A model generated the notes under the pieces. That model searched no databases. It saw only the letters and a program-made list of their open reading frames with translations, and was not told the DNA's origin. 37,040 nt of DNA, taken from contig ONKB01000068.1 of NCBI GenBank assembly GCA_900318305.1, positions 1 through 37,040 of the forward strand. Reading direction: 5' to 3'. This DNA is from an uncultured Prevotellaceae bacterium. GTDB lineage: Bacteria; Bacteroidota; Bacteroidia; Bacteroidales; Bacteroidaceae. Position numbers and translations under genes: made by a program. Below, piece by piece: positions 1-7,245 of the stretch. The first letter of the stretch is position 1, and each line of letters opens with the position of its first letter.

Positions 1-129
1 CCTGTGTCACGAGATCATTTCGCCTGTCATTTTAAAGTCATTTGGCCTGTCCCAAGATTTGCCTTTGTCCCAAAATGGACAAAATCGTAGGCGGCGGGAA
101 TTTGGGCAATAGGGGGAAAAGGATTGATG

Positions 130-165
130 GGGCCAATGAGGCCACTGGGCCCACTGGACCCAATA
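130..165. repeat. Degenerate 9-bp tandem repeat, four units
   Basis: Four consecutive 9-mers GGGCCAATG, AGGCCACTG, GGCCCACTG and GACCCAATA fit a loose GGnCCAnTG unit. They lie just downstream of the BspA-like gene's stop codon, in the 196 bp at the window edge where I see no gene. Function unknown; this could be the edge of a longer array or simple-sequence drift. Confidence 0.6.
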
Positions 166-196
166 GGAAATAGGCCAGGCCGAAAAGGCTTAGTCT

Positions 197-1084
197 TTAT
201 TTCAGGAATTTCCTGCCGTCTTTGATATAGATGCTGCCTTTGGCTGGTGTGGTGACAGAACGGCCCTCAAGGTCATAGCACTTGCCGACAGCATTCGGCA
301 CCAGGACGCTTTTTATGCCGGCAAGGGGAAGGTCCTCTGACAGGAAGGCAAATTTCCTCCAGCCGTAAGTATTCTTGTAGTTGTCCCTGCTGCCTGACGT
401 GACGTGAATCTGGGCCGTGTTGTAAACTTGCTCATCAAAAGCTCCGTCCTCGTTAATGATGGTAGGGGTCTTCTCAGAATATACCTTGACTTCGTTGATA
501 GTGGTTGTCCCGTTGAATGCGTCCTGTCCAATCTCGAGGTTTCCGTTGAGTGTGACGGATTTCAGGAAATCGCAGCATCGGAATGCTTCCTTGCCGATGC
601 TTTCTACCGAGGCGGGAATAATAATGCTGCGGATGCACATATTCTCATTGAACGCCCTGTTGGCTATCCAGCGGGTGCCTTCCTTGATTTTGTATGTCCC
701 AGTGACGCTACACTCGTAGGGACCTACAAGATAGGTGTCTGCATAATAGAGCATGTCGTGGACGGGCAATAGGGGACAATGCCTGAAGGCATTCTCGCCG
801 ACTGTCTTGACGGATGCAGGTATGGTGACGTCGGTCAGTTGGGTGCATCCCTCAAAGGCAGAGGGGGCTATGGCGGTTACGGCATAACGGGTGGTGCCGC
901 ATTGAATCTCTGACGGAATGATGACCTTACCGGCATAACACTTCGCCACGGCATTGTTGGTGACTATGGCCTCGTTGCCGTTGAGGTCATAATAAATGCC
1001 GTCAACGCATACATCATAGGCGTAAGCGTGGGCGGTTAGCATGAACAGGGCGGCAGTAAGTGCCAAGCGGTAGAATCTTCTCAT
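197..1084 (-). CDS. BspA-like secreted leucine-rich repeat protein
   Basis: A 295-residue exported protein. An N-terminal signal peptide (hydrophobic ALTAALFMLTAHAYA) is followed by several LRR_5 / BspA-type repeats. Their signatures are visible as TIPASVKTVGENAF near residue 90, IIPASVESIGKEAF near residue 155 and LEIGQDAF. The C-terminal 40 residues (KCYDLEGRSV ... GSIYIKDGRKFLK) match the short tail common on secreted Prevotella and Bacteroides proteins, where it often acts as a surface-sorting or anchoring end. BspA relatives bind host matrix proteins or other bacteria. This copy is short, with only about five repeats. It is monocistronic, with its own promoter at 1109-1140. Family is confident; ligand cannot be inferred. 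Confidence 0.9.
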   Translation of the reverse strand: MRRFYRLALTAALFMLTAHAYAYDVCVDGIYYDLNGNEAIVTNNAVAKCYAGKVIIPSEIQCGTTRYAVTAIAPSAFEGCTQLTDVTIPASVKTVGENAFRHCPLLPVHDMLYYADTYLVGPYECSVTGTYKIKEGTRWIANRAFNENMCIRSIIIPASVESIGKEAFRCCDFLKSVTLNGNLEIGQDAFNGTTTINEVKVYSEKTPTIINEDGAFDEQVYNTAQIHVTSGSRDNYKNTYGWRKFAFLSEDLPLAGIKSVLVPNAVGKCYDLEGRSVTTPAKGSIYIKDGRKFLK

Positions 1085-1108
1085 ATATCGTAATAAGTGT
1101 TATTTCTG

Positions 1109-1140
1109 CAAAAATAGGTAACTTTTTCCTTAACTCCAAA
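1109..1140 (-). promoter_or_regulatory. Bacteroidetes-type promoter of the BspA-like gene
   Basis: On the minus strand, TTTG (1137-1140) is separated by exactly 20 bp from TATTTTTG (1109-1116). This matches the Bacteroidetes primary-sigma consensus TTTG-N19-21-TAnnTTTG and gives a short leader before the ATG at 1084. Confidence 0.8.
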
Positions 1141-1247
1141 CAAAATGCCTGAAAAATAAGCATTTCGGTATCTGTTTTATGTCGGAGGAATGCAGGAACT
1201 CATGTACATAATAGGGGTTCAGCCAACGAGGTAATGAGATGTTTTAG

Positions 1248-1255
1248 TACCTTTG
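1248..1255 (+). promoter_or_regulatory. -7 element TACCTTTG
   Basis: TACCTTTG fits the -7 consensus TAnnTTTG. Transcription would begin near 1262, after the first ATG at 1234. This is the reason the downstream gene is started at 1273. No good TTTG box is visible at -33. Confidence 0.55.
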
Positions 1256-1272
1256 CAGAAGGAATAGAAGAT

Positions 1273-1713
1273 ATGTCAGTACTGGTCATTCGTCATCAGC
1301 AAGGATGGTTGCGGCTGCCTATACCATATTTTATATATATCAATAATCAGCTGGTAGGCTATATGCGCGGCGAGGAGGTGAAGGGTAATTTGCCTCCTGG
1401 CAAATACAGGGTGGATATAAAACTGCTGATGGGGTTATGGAAATGGAATATGAGCCTGTCGTCGAGCGTGGAGACTGAAGTGGGGGCCGACGAGACGAAA
1501 GTAATTTCTTTCGGTAACCGTGAGCAATGGTGGGATGTGCTGTTCAACATAGATCTGGCAGTATGGCTGCTGAGTTTTCTCTTCACCATTCCCCATCCCT
1601 GGAACATAGTGTATCATGTTCTGTCGGAGGGATTCTTTGTTGCGTGGCTCGTCAGATTGTGGTATATACGCAAACGGTATTTTGAACTGAAGGTTTATAG
1701 CTTAACAGATTAG
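1273..1713 (+). CDS. Small membrane-anchored protein of unknown function
   Basis: A 146-residue protein. I choose the ATG at 1273 (MSVLVIRH) over the ATG at 1234 because the likely -7 promoter element lies between them. Residues 1-90 look like a beta-rich cytosolic or periplasmic domain. They include FIYINNQLVGYMRGEEV followed by LPPGKYRV, the turn-rich pattern of PEGA or DUF2846-like domains that carry a short peptide-binding or envelope-binding sandwich. Two hydrophobic stretches follow (NIDLAVWLLSFLFTI and IVYHVLSEGFFVAWLVRLWY), ending in a basic tail. Transcribed toward the convergent dehydrogenase gene. The PEGA/DUF2846 likeness is a pattern judgement only. Confidence 0.75.
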   Translation: MSVLVIRHQQGWLRLPIPYFIYINNQLVGYMRGEEVKGNLPPGKYRVDIKLLMGLWKWNMSLSSSVETEVGADETKVISFGNREQWWDVLFNIDLAVWLLSFLFTIPHPWNIVYHVLSEGFFVAWLVRLWYIRKRYFELKVYSLTD

Positions 1714-1759
1714 CGGTTCAGACAGGAATCTATGTGGCTATTGAAAAACCTCAAATGTT

Positions 1760-2509
1760 TTATGGCTTCTTCGTCTTGATGTCGAGGCGAGTCCAGATGC
1801 ATCGGGGGATGAGCCGCCAGAAGAAAACGAGCAGACGGTATCTCCAGTCAATAGTTTTTATAGCTTTCCGGTGACGCAGAGCGCGCATGATGTGGTGCGC
1901 CACTTTTGTCTTGTCCATTACAAGGGGATACTTGTCGTCTTTCAACAGATCGGTGGCTACGAAGCCGGGCCGTATATCGGTGATGTCGATATTGTAATGG
2001 CGGATGGAGGACAACTGGCTCAATGCTTCAAGGTAGGTATTTTGAAAACGTTTTGTTGCAGAGTATGCCGGAGCAGCACCCAGGCCCTTTGTGCCTGCAA
2101 TGGAGGTGATAGCGGCGATATGTCCGTTGCCGCTGTTCTCCTTGGCAAAGTAGCGGAATGCGGCACCAATCATCCGGGTGAATCCCAGGGCATTGGTGCT
2201 GACGGTTGATAACTCCTGAGCGGAGTCAAGCTGGGGGTTCTGGTAACCGATGCCGGAACTGTGGAAATAGAGGTCTATGCCTTTCATCTCGTGGATGAAG
2301 TCAAGAAGCTTGTCGGCGGCATCCTCACGGGTTATGTCTATGCATGCTGTGGCAACGACGCCGTTAATGTGCTGTCTGATGGAATCGAGCTTGTCCTGCC
2401 GGCGTCCTGCGATGCCCACAAGATAGCCTTCCTGTGTCAGAAGGCGGGTTACTTCCAGGCCTATGCCTGAGGTGGCGCCTATGACGATGGCTTTTGGGGA
2501 TGGTGTCAT
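1760..2509 (-). CDS. Short-chain dehydrogenase/reductase (SDR)
   Basis: A 249-residue cytosolic NAD(P)H-dependent oxidoreductase of the classical SDR family. Near residue 12 is the Rossmann glycine motif GATSGIG; the arginines of AGRRQDKL suggest NADPH preference. A catalytic-region SSIGY/SSGIG segment follows, then the active-site YSATK motif (Tyr and Lys three residues apart) near residue 155. The length is normal for the family. The substrate is not predictable: relatives include acyl-carrier reductases and sugar reductases. It lies 71 bp downstream of the sulfatase on the same strand, separated by a 13-bp perfect hairpin, so co-transcription with the sulfatase is uncertain. Confidence 0.92.
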   Translation of the reverse strand: MTPSPKAIVIGATSGIGLEVTRLLTQEGYLVGIAGRRQDKLDSIRQHINGVVATACIDITREDAADKLLDFIHEMKGIDLYFHSSGIGYQNPQLDSAQELSTVSTNALGFTRMIGAAFRYFAKENSGNGHIAAITSIAGTKGLGAAPAYSATKRFQNTYLEALSQLSSIRHYNIDITDIRPGFVATDLLKDDKYPLVMDKTKVAHHIMRALRHRKAIKTIDWRYRLLVFFWRLIPRCIWTRLDIKTKKP

Positions 2510-2526
2510 GTTGGGGTCTTGTTAAT

Positions 2527-2565
2527 GAAGTGCGCATCCATGAATGATGTTGGGATGCGCACTTC
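2527..2565 (-). terminator. Perfect 13-bp inverted repeat between sulfatase and SDR
   Basis: GAAGTGCGCATCC (2527-2539) pairs perfectly with GGATGCGCACTTC (2553-2565) across a 13-nt loop. It lies 16 bp downstream of the sulfatase stop. On the minus strand the following sequence is not a clean U tract, so it may attenuate or stabilise the transcript rather than end it. Confidence 0.6.
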
Positions 2566-2580
2566 TTGTTTTCTGAAAGA

Positions 2581-4860
2581 TTATTGTTTGATATCAACGG
2601 TTCCCTTGAATATCTTCCCTGAGAAGAAGAAGGGTGACTTGTAGTCGTTGTTGACAGGAACGCCCCATTGGCGCCCTACCTGAATGTAATTGGTTTTTCC
2701 AGACATGTTCAACTTGCTGTTGAGCGCACAAGTACCTACCAATTCGTCGTTGATATAGAGTTTCACAGTAGAGGGACTTTTCCCCTTGTGGAGGACTTCT
2801 GCCTTAACGACAGACTTGCCAGCGGGAACTTCATGTGAGGCGATGATTTTGTTATCATCGCGGACGGCGAAGACAGGAACGCCATTGAGCATATATAGCG
2901 CAAAGTCTTTCTGCGACATCAAGACGCCATTGTCTTTGCCGCTACTCTCTGTGATATATACTGCGATGGTGTAGGGCTTGCCCTGAGTCCCATCAAAGTA
3001 GGGATACTCTCCATAGTTGCGTGCGCCGACATAGATGTCGTAGTGGGGTCGCTGAGGGTTGGGGTAGTTAGGATCAATCTTTGTCTTGCCACTCTTCAGG
3101 GGATATACATTATACTTCTGGGCTTCCTTGTCGAAGTCGGCCAAAAGCTCCTTGACTTTGTCGGGATATTTCCCGGCAAGGTCGTGACTTTCGTTGAAGT
3201 CTTCCTTGAGATTGTAGAGATGGACGTCGGTGTCCTGGAAGAAACCTCTCAGGTTGTTAAGTTTCCCGTTGGGGAACTGCACTTTCCAGCCATCTTTGTA
3301 TAGTGCATAACTGGAGTTTAGTTCGTAATACTGAATGTGCTTATGCTCAGGAACATTGTTGTCGGCGGAGGTAACGGCCTTGGCAAAGCTTGTGCCTTCA
3401 ATGGGTGTCTGGCGATATCCGCTGATGACTTCCGGATACTTGCTCCTGGTAAGCTCTAATGTCGTGGGGAGAATATCTGTGACGTGGGTGTACTGTGTGC
3501 GTATTCCGCCGATTTCCTTGATACCCTTAGGGTAGTAGATGATAAGTCCGTCGTGAGTACCCCCTTCGTAGTCAGCCCATTTCTTGTGGTAGCGGAATGG
3601 GGTGTTGCATGCCTGAGCCCAACCTGCGGGATAGAACGGCCAGGTCCTTTCATCGCCATAGTGATCGTATTTGCTCAGTTCTTTCTCTATGAACTGCTGT
3701 TCAAGTTCGGGAGTTGCCAGTTCACGGCCACCGGTTCGCATACCTTCACCTGACGCGCCGTTGTCGCCCATTGCGATGATAATGAGAGTGTTGTCAAGCT
3801 GTCCGATATCGCGAATGAAATCGACGATGCGTCCAATTTCATAGTCGCATTGGGACATGAACCCTGCGAATGTTTCCATCTGACGGGCATATAACTTGCG
3901 CTCGTGGGCAGGAAGGGTATTCCAATCCTGCTTGTCCTTATTTGGGATAGGTAACTTGGTCCCTTTGGGGACGATGCCTTGTCTGAGCTGGTTCTGAAGT
4001 GTCTGCCTGGCATATTCATCCCAACCTTTATCAAACTTGCTGTGATACTTGTCAACCCATTCCTTAGAGGTGTGATATGGGGTGTGGGCTGTTCCAGGAG
4101 CGAAATAAAGGAAAAATGGCTGGTCGGGTGCCGCACTCTTCTGATCGGCGATATAGTTGATGGCCTCGTTTGCCAGACGGGTGATGCAGAGCTGGCCCAG
4201 AGAGTCGTCGGGCACACGGTGGGTATCACGGAACATCTTAGGATGCCATTGGTCGTCGGCTCCTGCTGACGGGTTGAAACCATAATAATGGTCGAAACCG
4301 CGGTTAGTCGGCCAGCGGTTGAATGGTCCGGCGTTGGATGAGTTGGTGTCGGGGGTGCCGTTGTACTTTCCTACACACAGAGTGGCATATCCGTTTTCTC
4401 TCAAAATCTCAGCAATGGTTCCATGCTCCATTGGCATATATGTGTCGTATCCTGGTGCGCCGTATTGGTCGTCGTTGAAACGACCTACATGACAGGAGTG
4501 GTGGTTGCGTCCAGTCAGCAGGCAGGCACGTGTGGCGGCGCTGATGGATGCCGTGTGGAAATTATTGAAGCGTAGGCCTTGACTGGACAGATAGTCAAAT
4601 GTTGGAGTCTCGACTAGGCCCCCAAATGAAGAACTGACACCAAAGCCAGTATCATCCAAAAGTATCCATACAACGTTGGGCGCATCCTTGTGAGCCTTGG
4701 GATTGTGCTGAGGATAGGCTGTCTTGGTTGTCTCCACAGATTTGCCGATATGTCCCGTAAAAGGTGGAGTAGGGCTGTACTGAGCCACAGCGGGCATAGA
4801 GGCTAAAAGCACGCCACCAGTGGCGATACCCTGAAATAAAGGTTTTTTGTGTATATTCAT
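2581..4860 (-). CDS. Secreted S-type arylsulfatase
   Basis: A 759-residue sulfatase of the alkaline-phosphatase superfamily, hydrolysing sulfate esters in the periplasm or at the surface. The signal peptide ends at about residue 27 (SMPAVAQ). The metal-binding WILLDDTGFG (D69, D70) precedes the modification motif. Here that motif is S107-A-A-T-R111, followed by ACLLTGRNHH. Serine replaces cysteine, so formylglycine formation should need a radical-SAM maturase (anSME) rather than the oxygen-dependent enzyme. A second metal site is seen in IAMGDNGASGEG. The length (over 700) matches the long arylsulfatase subfamily, which carries an added C-terminal beta domain (residues about 620-759). No PUL genes adjoin it, so the natural substrate (mucin glycan, glycosaminoglycan or small aryl sulfate) is open. 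Confidence 0.95.
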   Translation of the reverse strand: MNIHKKPLFQGIATGGVLLASMPAVAQYSPTPPFTGHIGKSVETTKTAYPQHNPKAHKDAPNVVWILLDDTGFGVSSSFGGLVETPTFDYLSSQGLRFNNFHTASISAATRACLLTGRNHHSCHVGRFNDDQYGAPGYDTYMPMEHGTIAEILRENGYATLCVGKYNGTPDTNSSNAGPFNRWPTNRGFDHYYGFNPSAGADDQWHPKMFRDTHRVPDDSLGQLCITRLANEAINYIADQKSAAPDQPFFLYFAPGTAHTPYHTSKEWVDKYHSKFDKGWDEYARQTLQNQLRQGIVPKGTKLPIPNKDKQDWNTLPAHERKLYARQMETFAGFMSQCDYEIGRIVDFIRDIGQLDNTLIIIAMGDNGASGEGMRTGGRELATPELEQQFIEKELSKYDHYGDERTWPFYPAGWAQACNTPFRYHKKWADYEGGTHDGLIIYYPKGIKEIGGIRTQYTHVTDILPTTLELTRSKYPEVISGYRQTPIEGTSFAKAVTSADNNVPEHKHIQYYELNSSYALYKDGWKVQFPNGKLNNLRGFFQDTDVHLYNLKEDFNESHDLAGKYPDKVKELLADFDKEAQKYNVYPLKSGKTKIDPNYPNPQRPHYDIYVGARNYGEYPYFDGTQGKPYTIAVYITESSGKDNGVLMSQKDFALYMLNGVPVFAVRDDNKIIASHEVPAGKSVVKAEVLHKGKSPSTVKLYINDELVGTCALNSKLNMSGKTNYIQVGRQWGVPVNNDYKSPFFFSGKIFKGTVDIKQ

Positions 4861-4900
4861 ATATAGATATGTGTTGAATTGTCAGTCTTGTTGACATTTA

Positions 4901-4908
4901 CAAAATTA
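4901..4908 (-). promoter_or_regulatory. -7 element TAATTTTG of the sulfatase gene
   Basis: The minus-strand TAATTTTG fits TAnnTTTG and leaves a leader of about 35 nt before the ATG at 4860. A TTG (4928-4930) lies 19 bp upstream as a partial -33 box. Confidence 0.5.
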
Positions 4909-5002
4909 TAAAGACTTTTTAGAAAATCAAGTCCGTTGCAATAGTATTCTGTGTCAGGAAAAGCCTTTTGAAAAACATAAATAAAAAATATGTGCCAATT
5001 AT

Positions 5003-5033
5003 TTTGTCGGGAAAAATATTTTTCATACTTTTG
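5003..5033 (+). promoter_or_regulatory. Consensus promoter of the tRNA cluster
   Basis: TTTG (5003-5006), exactly 19 bp, then TACTTTTG (5026-5033): a full match to the Bacteroidetes promoter. It stands about 65 bp before the first tRNA and should drive all four plus-strand tRNAs. Confidence 0.82.
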
Positions 5034-5070
5034 CACCGCATTTGGTGAAATGCAGATTTTTGCAAAACAA

Positions 5071-5085
5071 CTCTGTTGGTAGAGC
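5071..5085 (+). pseudogene. tRNA D-arm relic
   Basis: CTCTGTTGGTAGAGC copies the D arm of the tRNA-Gly that follows (GCTCAGTTGGTAGAGC) but has no anticodon arm or T arm. It lies between the cluster promoter and the first tRNA-Gly and is followed by the same ATTGTT leader seen before the second copy. Best explained as the residue of a partly deleted tRNA gene. Confidence 0.5.
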
Positions 5086-5097
5086 AAAATAATTGTT

Positions 5098-5170
5098 GCG
5101 GAAATAGCTCAGTTGGTAGAGCACAACCTTGCCAAGGTTGGGGTCGCGAGTTCGAGTCTCGTTTTCCGCT
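5098..5170 (+). tRNA. tRNA-Gly(GCC)
   Basis: A 73-nt cloverleaf. The acceptor GCGGAAA pairs with TTTCCGC, the D arm is GCTC/GAGC, the anticodon stem CAACC/GGTTG encloses TTGCCAA (GCC), and the T arm is GCGAG-TTCGAGT-CTCGT. Discriminator base is T and CCA is not encoded. It is identical to the copy at 5446-5518. Confidence 0.97.
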
Positions 5171-5187
5171 CTCTTTGAAAGACTAAT

Positions 5188-5269
5188 GCCCAGGTGGCGG
5201 AATTGGTAGACGCGCACGTTTCAGGTGCGTGTGTCGAGAGGCATGCAGGTTCGAGTCCTGTTCTGGGCA
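5188..5269 (+). tRNA. tRNA-Leu(CAG)
   Basis: An 82-nt class II tRNA with the long variable arm of leucine tRNAs. The acceptor GCCCAGG pairs with TCTGGGC (one G-U), discriminator A. The D region GGCGGAATTGGTAGACGCG is typical of tRNA-Leu. The anticodon stem CACGT/GCGTG carries the loop TTCAGGT (CAG). Confidence 0.96.
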
Positions 5270-5280
5270 CTTATATGAAT

Positions 5281-5363
5281 GGAGAGGTGGCGGAATTGGT
5301 AGACGCGCTACTTTGAGGGGGTAGTGTCACTTAGACGTGGGAGTTCGAGTCTCCTCCTCTTCA
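5281..5363 (+). tRNA. tRNA-Leu(GAG)
   Basis: An 83-nt class II tRNA. The acceptor GGAGAGG pairs with CCTCTTC (one G-U), discriminator A. The anticodon stem CTACT/GGTAG carries the loop TTGAGGG (GAG), and the T arm is GGGAG/CTCCT. It follows tRNA-Leu(CAG) by 11 bp. Confidence 0.96.
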
Positions 5364-5409
5364 CAAGTATAAGTTTTTTAGGTATCCTTTCTTTCAGGAC
5401 ACATACATT

Positions 5410-5438
5410 GTGGATAAAGCTCAGTTGGATGAGCACAG
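5410..5438 (+). pseudogene. Second tRNA 5'-half relic
   Basis: GTGGATAAAGCTCAGTTGGA (5410-5429) plus TGAGCACAG resembles the acceptor 5' strand and D arm of a tRNA, with AAGCTCAGTTGGATGAGC as a clean D stem-loop. It then breaks off directly into the ATTGTT leader of the next tRNA-Gly. No anticodon or T arm follows. Confidence 0.5.
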
Positions 5439-5445
5439 TATTGTT

Positions 5446-5518
5446 GCGGAAATAGCTCAGTTGGTAGAGCACAACCTTGCCAAGGTTGGGGTCGCGAGTT
5501 CGAGTCTCGTTTTCCGCT
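5446..5518 (+). tRNA. tRNA-Gly(GCC), second identical copy
   Basis: The same 73 nt as 5098-5170, including the preceding ATTGTT. Directly after it comes a run of seven T (5520-5526), a plausible end for the tRNA transcript. Confidence 0.97.
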
Positions 5519-5556
5519 CTTTTTTTATTTCTATAATTTTTCTGTTATAAAAGGCA

Positions 5557-6126
5557 ATGAATCTCTACTTACGTTATTTCAACGATGAAACTGTTGTATC
5601 AAGTGTTGAAGAAGCTGTAGATTTCTTAAAGGGTCTTAATATTGAAGACTTCGAGATAGATGATAAATTTGTTGGTGACTTGACGGAATTTGTTAATTCC
5701 GATTCGACATATCCCAAACGATACAAAGTTAAGCAGCATTATTATTTTATAGTCATTAAAACCAATGTGCAGACGATAGAGGAGTTCAAACGCAACAATA
5801 TCAAAAGTTTGCTGGAAAATGATGACAATGGTTCTGCAAATAAGCCTTCTAAGTCAAGTCCCCTCTCAGAAGAATTGTATGGATGGTATGATGCCCAATT
5901 GATATTCAAACGTGTAATATCCAATCCCTCCACAGGGAAATCCTCATATAAGGACACACCTTTCCGTGCGGTAGTTAAAGCGCAGAGTCCCCTTCATTGT
6001 TACGACAGAATAGTGGACTACCTTAAAAGCCGTGACGATATAGATGCACGTAGTCAGTTCCCATCTGCAAGAGGCAGGAATTTTTCTTTTTCTTATATAG
6101 GCTCAACTAAGCCGGAGACGATTTAA
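5557..6126 (+). CDS. Conserved hypothetical protein downstream of tRNAs
   Basis: A 189-residue soluble protein with no signal peptide and no membrane segment. It is acidic in the first 60 residues (EEAVDF, NIEDFEIDD), has a polar serine-rich linker around residues 90-105 (NKPSKSSPLSEE) and a basic C-terminal half. I recognise no family or catalytic motif. It begins 38 bp after tRNA-Gly with no promoter visible between them, so it may be reached by read-through from the tRNA promoter. A 11-bp hairpin ends it. No SD sequence, as usual here. Confidence 0.8.
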   Translation: MNLYLRYFNDETVVSSVEEAVDFLKGLNIEDFEIDDKFVGDLTEFVNSDSTYPKRYKVKQHYYFIVIKTNVQTIEEFKRNNIKSLLENDDNGSANKPSKSSPLSEELYGWYDAQLIFKRVISNPSTGKSSYKDTPFRAVVKAQSPLHCYDRIVDYLKSRDDIDARSQFPSARGRNFSFSYIGSTKPETI

Positions 6127-6150
6127 TCTGGTTTCCCTTAGAGCGTTGTG

Positions 6151-6176
6151 TCCCTAAAATATCGGTATTTTAGGGA
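6151..6176. terminator. Hairpin between the hypothetical gene and tRNA-Arg
   Basis: TCCCTAAAATA (6151-6161) and TATTTTAGGGA (6166-6176) form a perfect 11-bp stem with a TCGG tetraloop, 24 bp after the stop at 6126. It sits between convergent transcripts and could end both. The U tract is weak on either side. Confidence 0.7.
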
Positions 6177-6282
6177 TGGGTTTCGCCTTTTCCCAGTCTT
6201 ACCCCAGACAGTTCTGTATCCAAACAAAAAGGACTCCAACTGAAAACAGGTTTTCGTTGAAAGTCCTTTAATTGCCAATATG

Positions 6283-6356
6283 TGACCCCGTTGGGATTCA
6301 AACCCAAGACCTTCAGAACCGGAATCTGACGCTCTATTCAGCTAAGCTACGGGGCC
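6283..6356 (-). tRNA. tRNA-Arg(CCG)
   Basis: A 74-nt cloverleaf on the minus strand. The acceptor GGCCCCG pairs with CGGGGTC (one G-U), discriminator A. The D arm is GCTT/GAGC-like, the anticodon stem TCAGA/TCTGA encloses TTCCGGT (CCG), and the T arm is TTGGG-TTTGAAT-CCCAA. It faces the tRNA cluster and lies 77 bp downstream of the nuclease gene. Confidence 0.95.
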
Positions 6357-6433
6357 AGTATTTTCGTCGGCAAAATTACTTAAGAAAAATGATATGGCAA
6401 ATATATGCAGGCAGTTTTGTGATGAAGGATGTC

Positions 6434-7228
6434 TCAAATTACTTGTCTGAGATGGCTGACGATGGTCTCAACTTCTTTCTCCAAGGGCTTGACTTTGATA
6501 ATCTCAAAGTTCTTTTTCTCTGGATGCAAAACGACAAGATGCATACTGCTGATATTTAACCCATAGTTCTTTTCCAACATATACCTGTATAGGTTCTGCT
6601 GCAGACAATAGTGGGAATATGCTGTATCGGAAAGATGTTCCAAACCGTTACACCCGTGATTCCATTTGTTCTCTTCATGGGTGTTGATGTTGCAGCTTCT
6701 TTTCCAGTCATACATCTCATATGTGCCATCGTCGCAAGAGCAGAGCAAATCGATTGTTCCTGCCATACGGGTACTACAGTCATAAACGCACCACTCAGTC
6801 CTGAAAGGGGTGTATCTTGTGTTTTTATGAAAATTCTTGAAATATTTCCATTCTGTGGAGATATCTATATCTTCTTGAAGATGTATGTACTTTCCATCAA
6901 ATTGTATGTGACAAATCATATCGGCTTCTTTGCCAGTGTTCAGGAAAGTCTCAATTTGTTTGTGAAGGTGTGTACCAGCCTGAGAGGCTGATATGCCTTT
7001 GGCTTTCCACTTCTCACGCAGTTCTTCTGCTTTTTCCTCGTTACCCCCGCATTTTCTAAGACTCCAGTATTCTGTATCAAAAGGGGTGAAAAACATGCTG
7101 ATTACAGAACTTACAGGAGTCATGTTCCCAACACCATCTACAGTGTAGGTGTGGTCGGATTCCTCAAAGTGAATGTTGTTGTCTTGTGGAAATGTGATAG
7201 ACGAGCCATTAAGGTTACGGTGTGTCAT
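6434..7228 (-). CDS. Stand-alone PD-(D/E)XK nuclease, RecB/Cas4-like
   Basis: A 264-residue protein with the ordered motifs of the RecB-type nuclease fold. These are GTHLHKQIE (H88), then TEW (E145), GTIDLL (D160), MYDWK (D174, K176), and QQNLYRY (Q211, Y214), corresponding to the GTxxHxxxE, E, GxxD, DxK and QxxxY motifs. It should bind metal and cut DNA, probably as an exonuclease. No helicase domain and no four-cysteine iron-sulfur cluster are seen, and no cas genes adjoin it, so it is not a normal Cas4 or AddB. It lies 17 bp after the secreted nitroreductase gene on the same strand, so the two are probably co-transcribed although their roles look unrelated. A stand-alone repair or phage-derived nuclease is likeliest. 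Confidence 0.82.
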   Translation of the reverse strand: MTHRNLNGSSITFPQDNNIHFEESDHTYTVDGVGNMTPVSSVISMFFTPFDTEYWSLRKCGGNEEKAEELREKWKAKGISASQAGTHLHKQIETFLNTGKEADMICHIQFDGKYIHLQEDIDISTEWKYFKNFHKNTRYTPFRTEWCVYDCSTRMAGTIDLLCSCDDGTYEMYDWKRSCNINTHEENKWNHGCNGLEHLSDTAYSHYCLQQNLYRYMLEKNYGLNISSMHLVVLHPEKKNFEIIKVKPLEKEVETIVSHLRQVI

Positions 7229-7245
7229 TTATTCTGGGGTAAGAA

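Noticed and set aside
404..772. 122-residue plus-strand ORF inside the BspA-like gene
   Set aside because: Antisense shadow of a gene with clear LRR repeats and its own promoter.
4857..5217. Minus-strand ORFs over the tRNA cluster
   Set aside because: They are antisense to the tRNA promoter, tRNA-Gly and tRNA-Leu and have no coding signature.
6434..7228. Cas4
   Set aside because: The four iron-sulfur cysteines are not arranged as in Cas4, and no CRISPR locus is visible.
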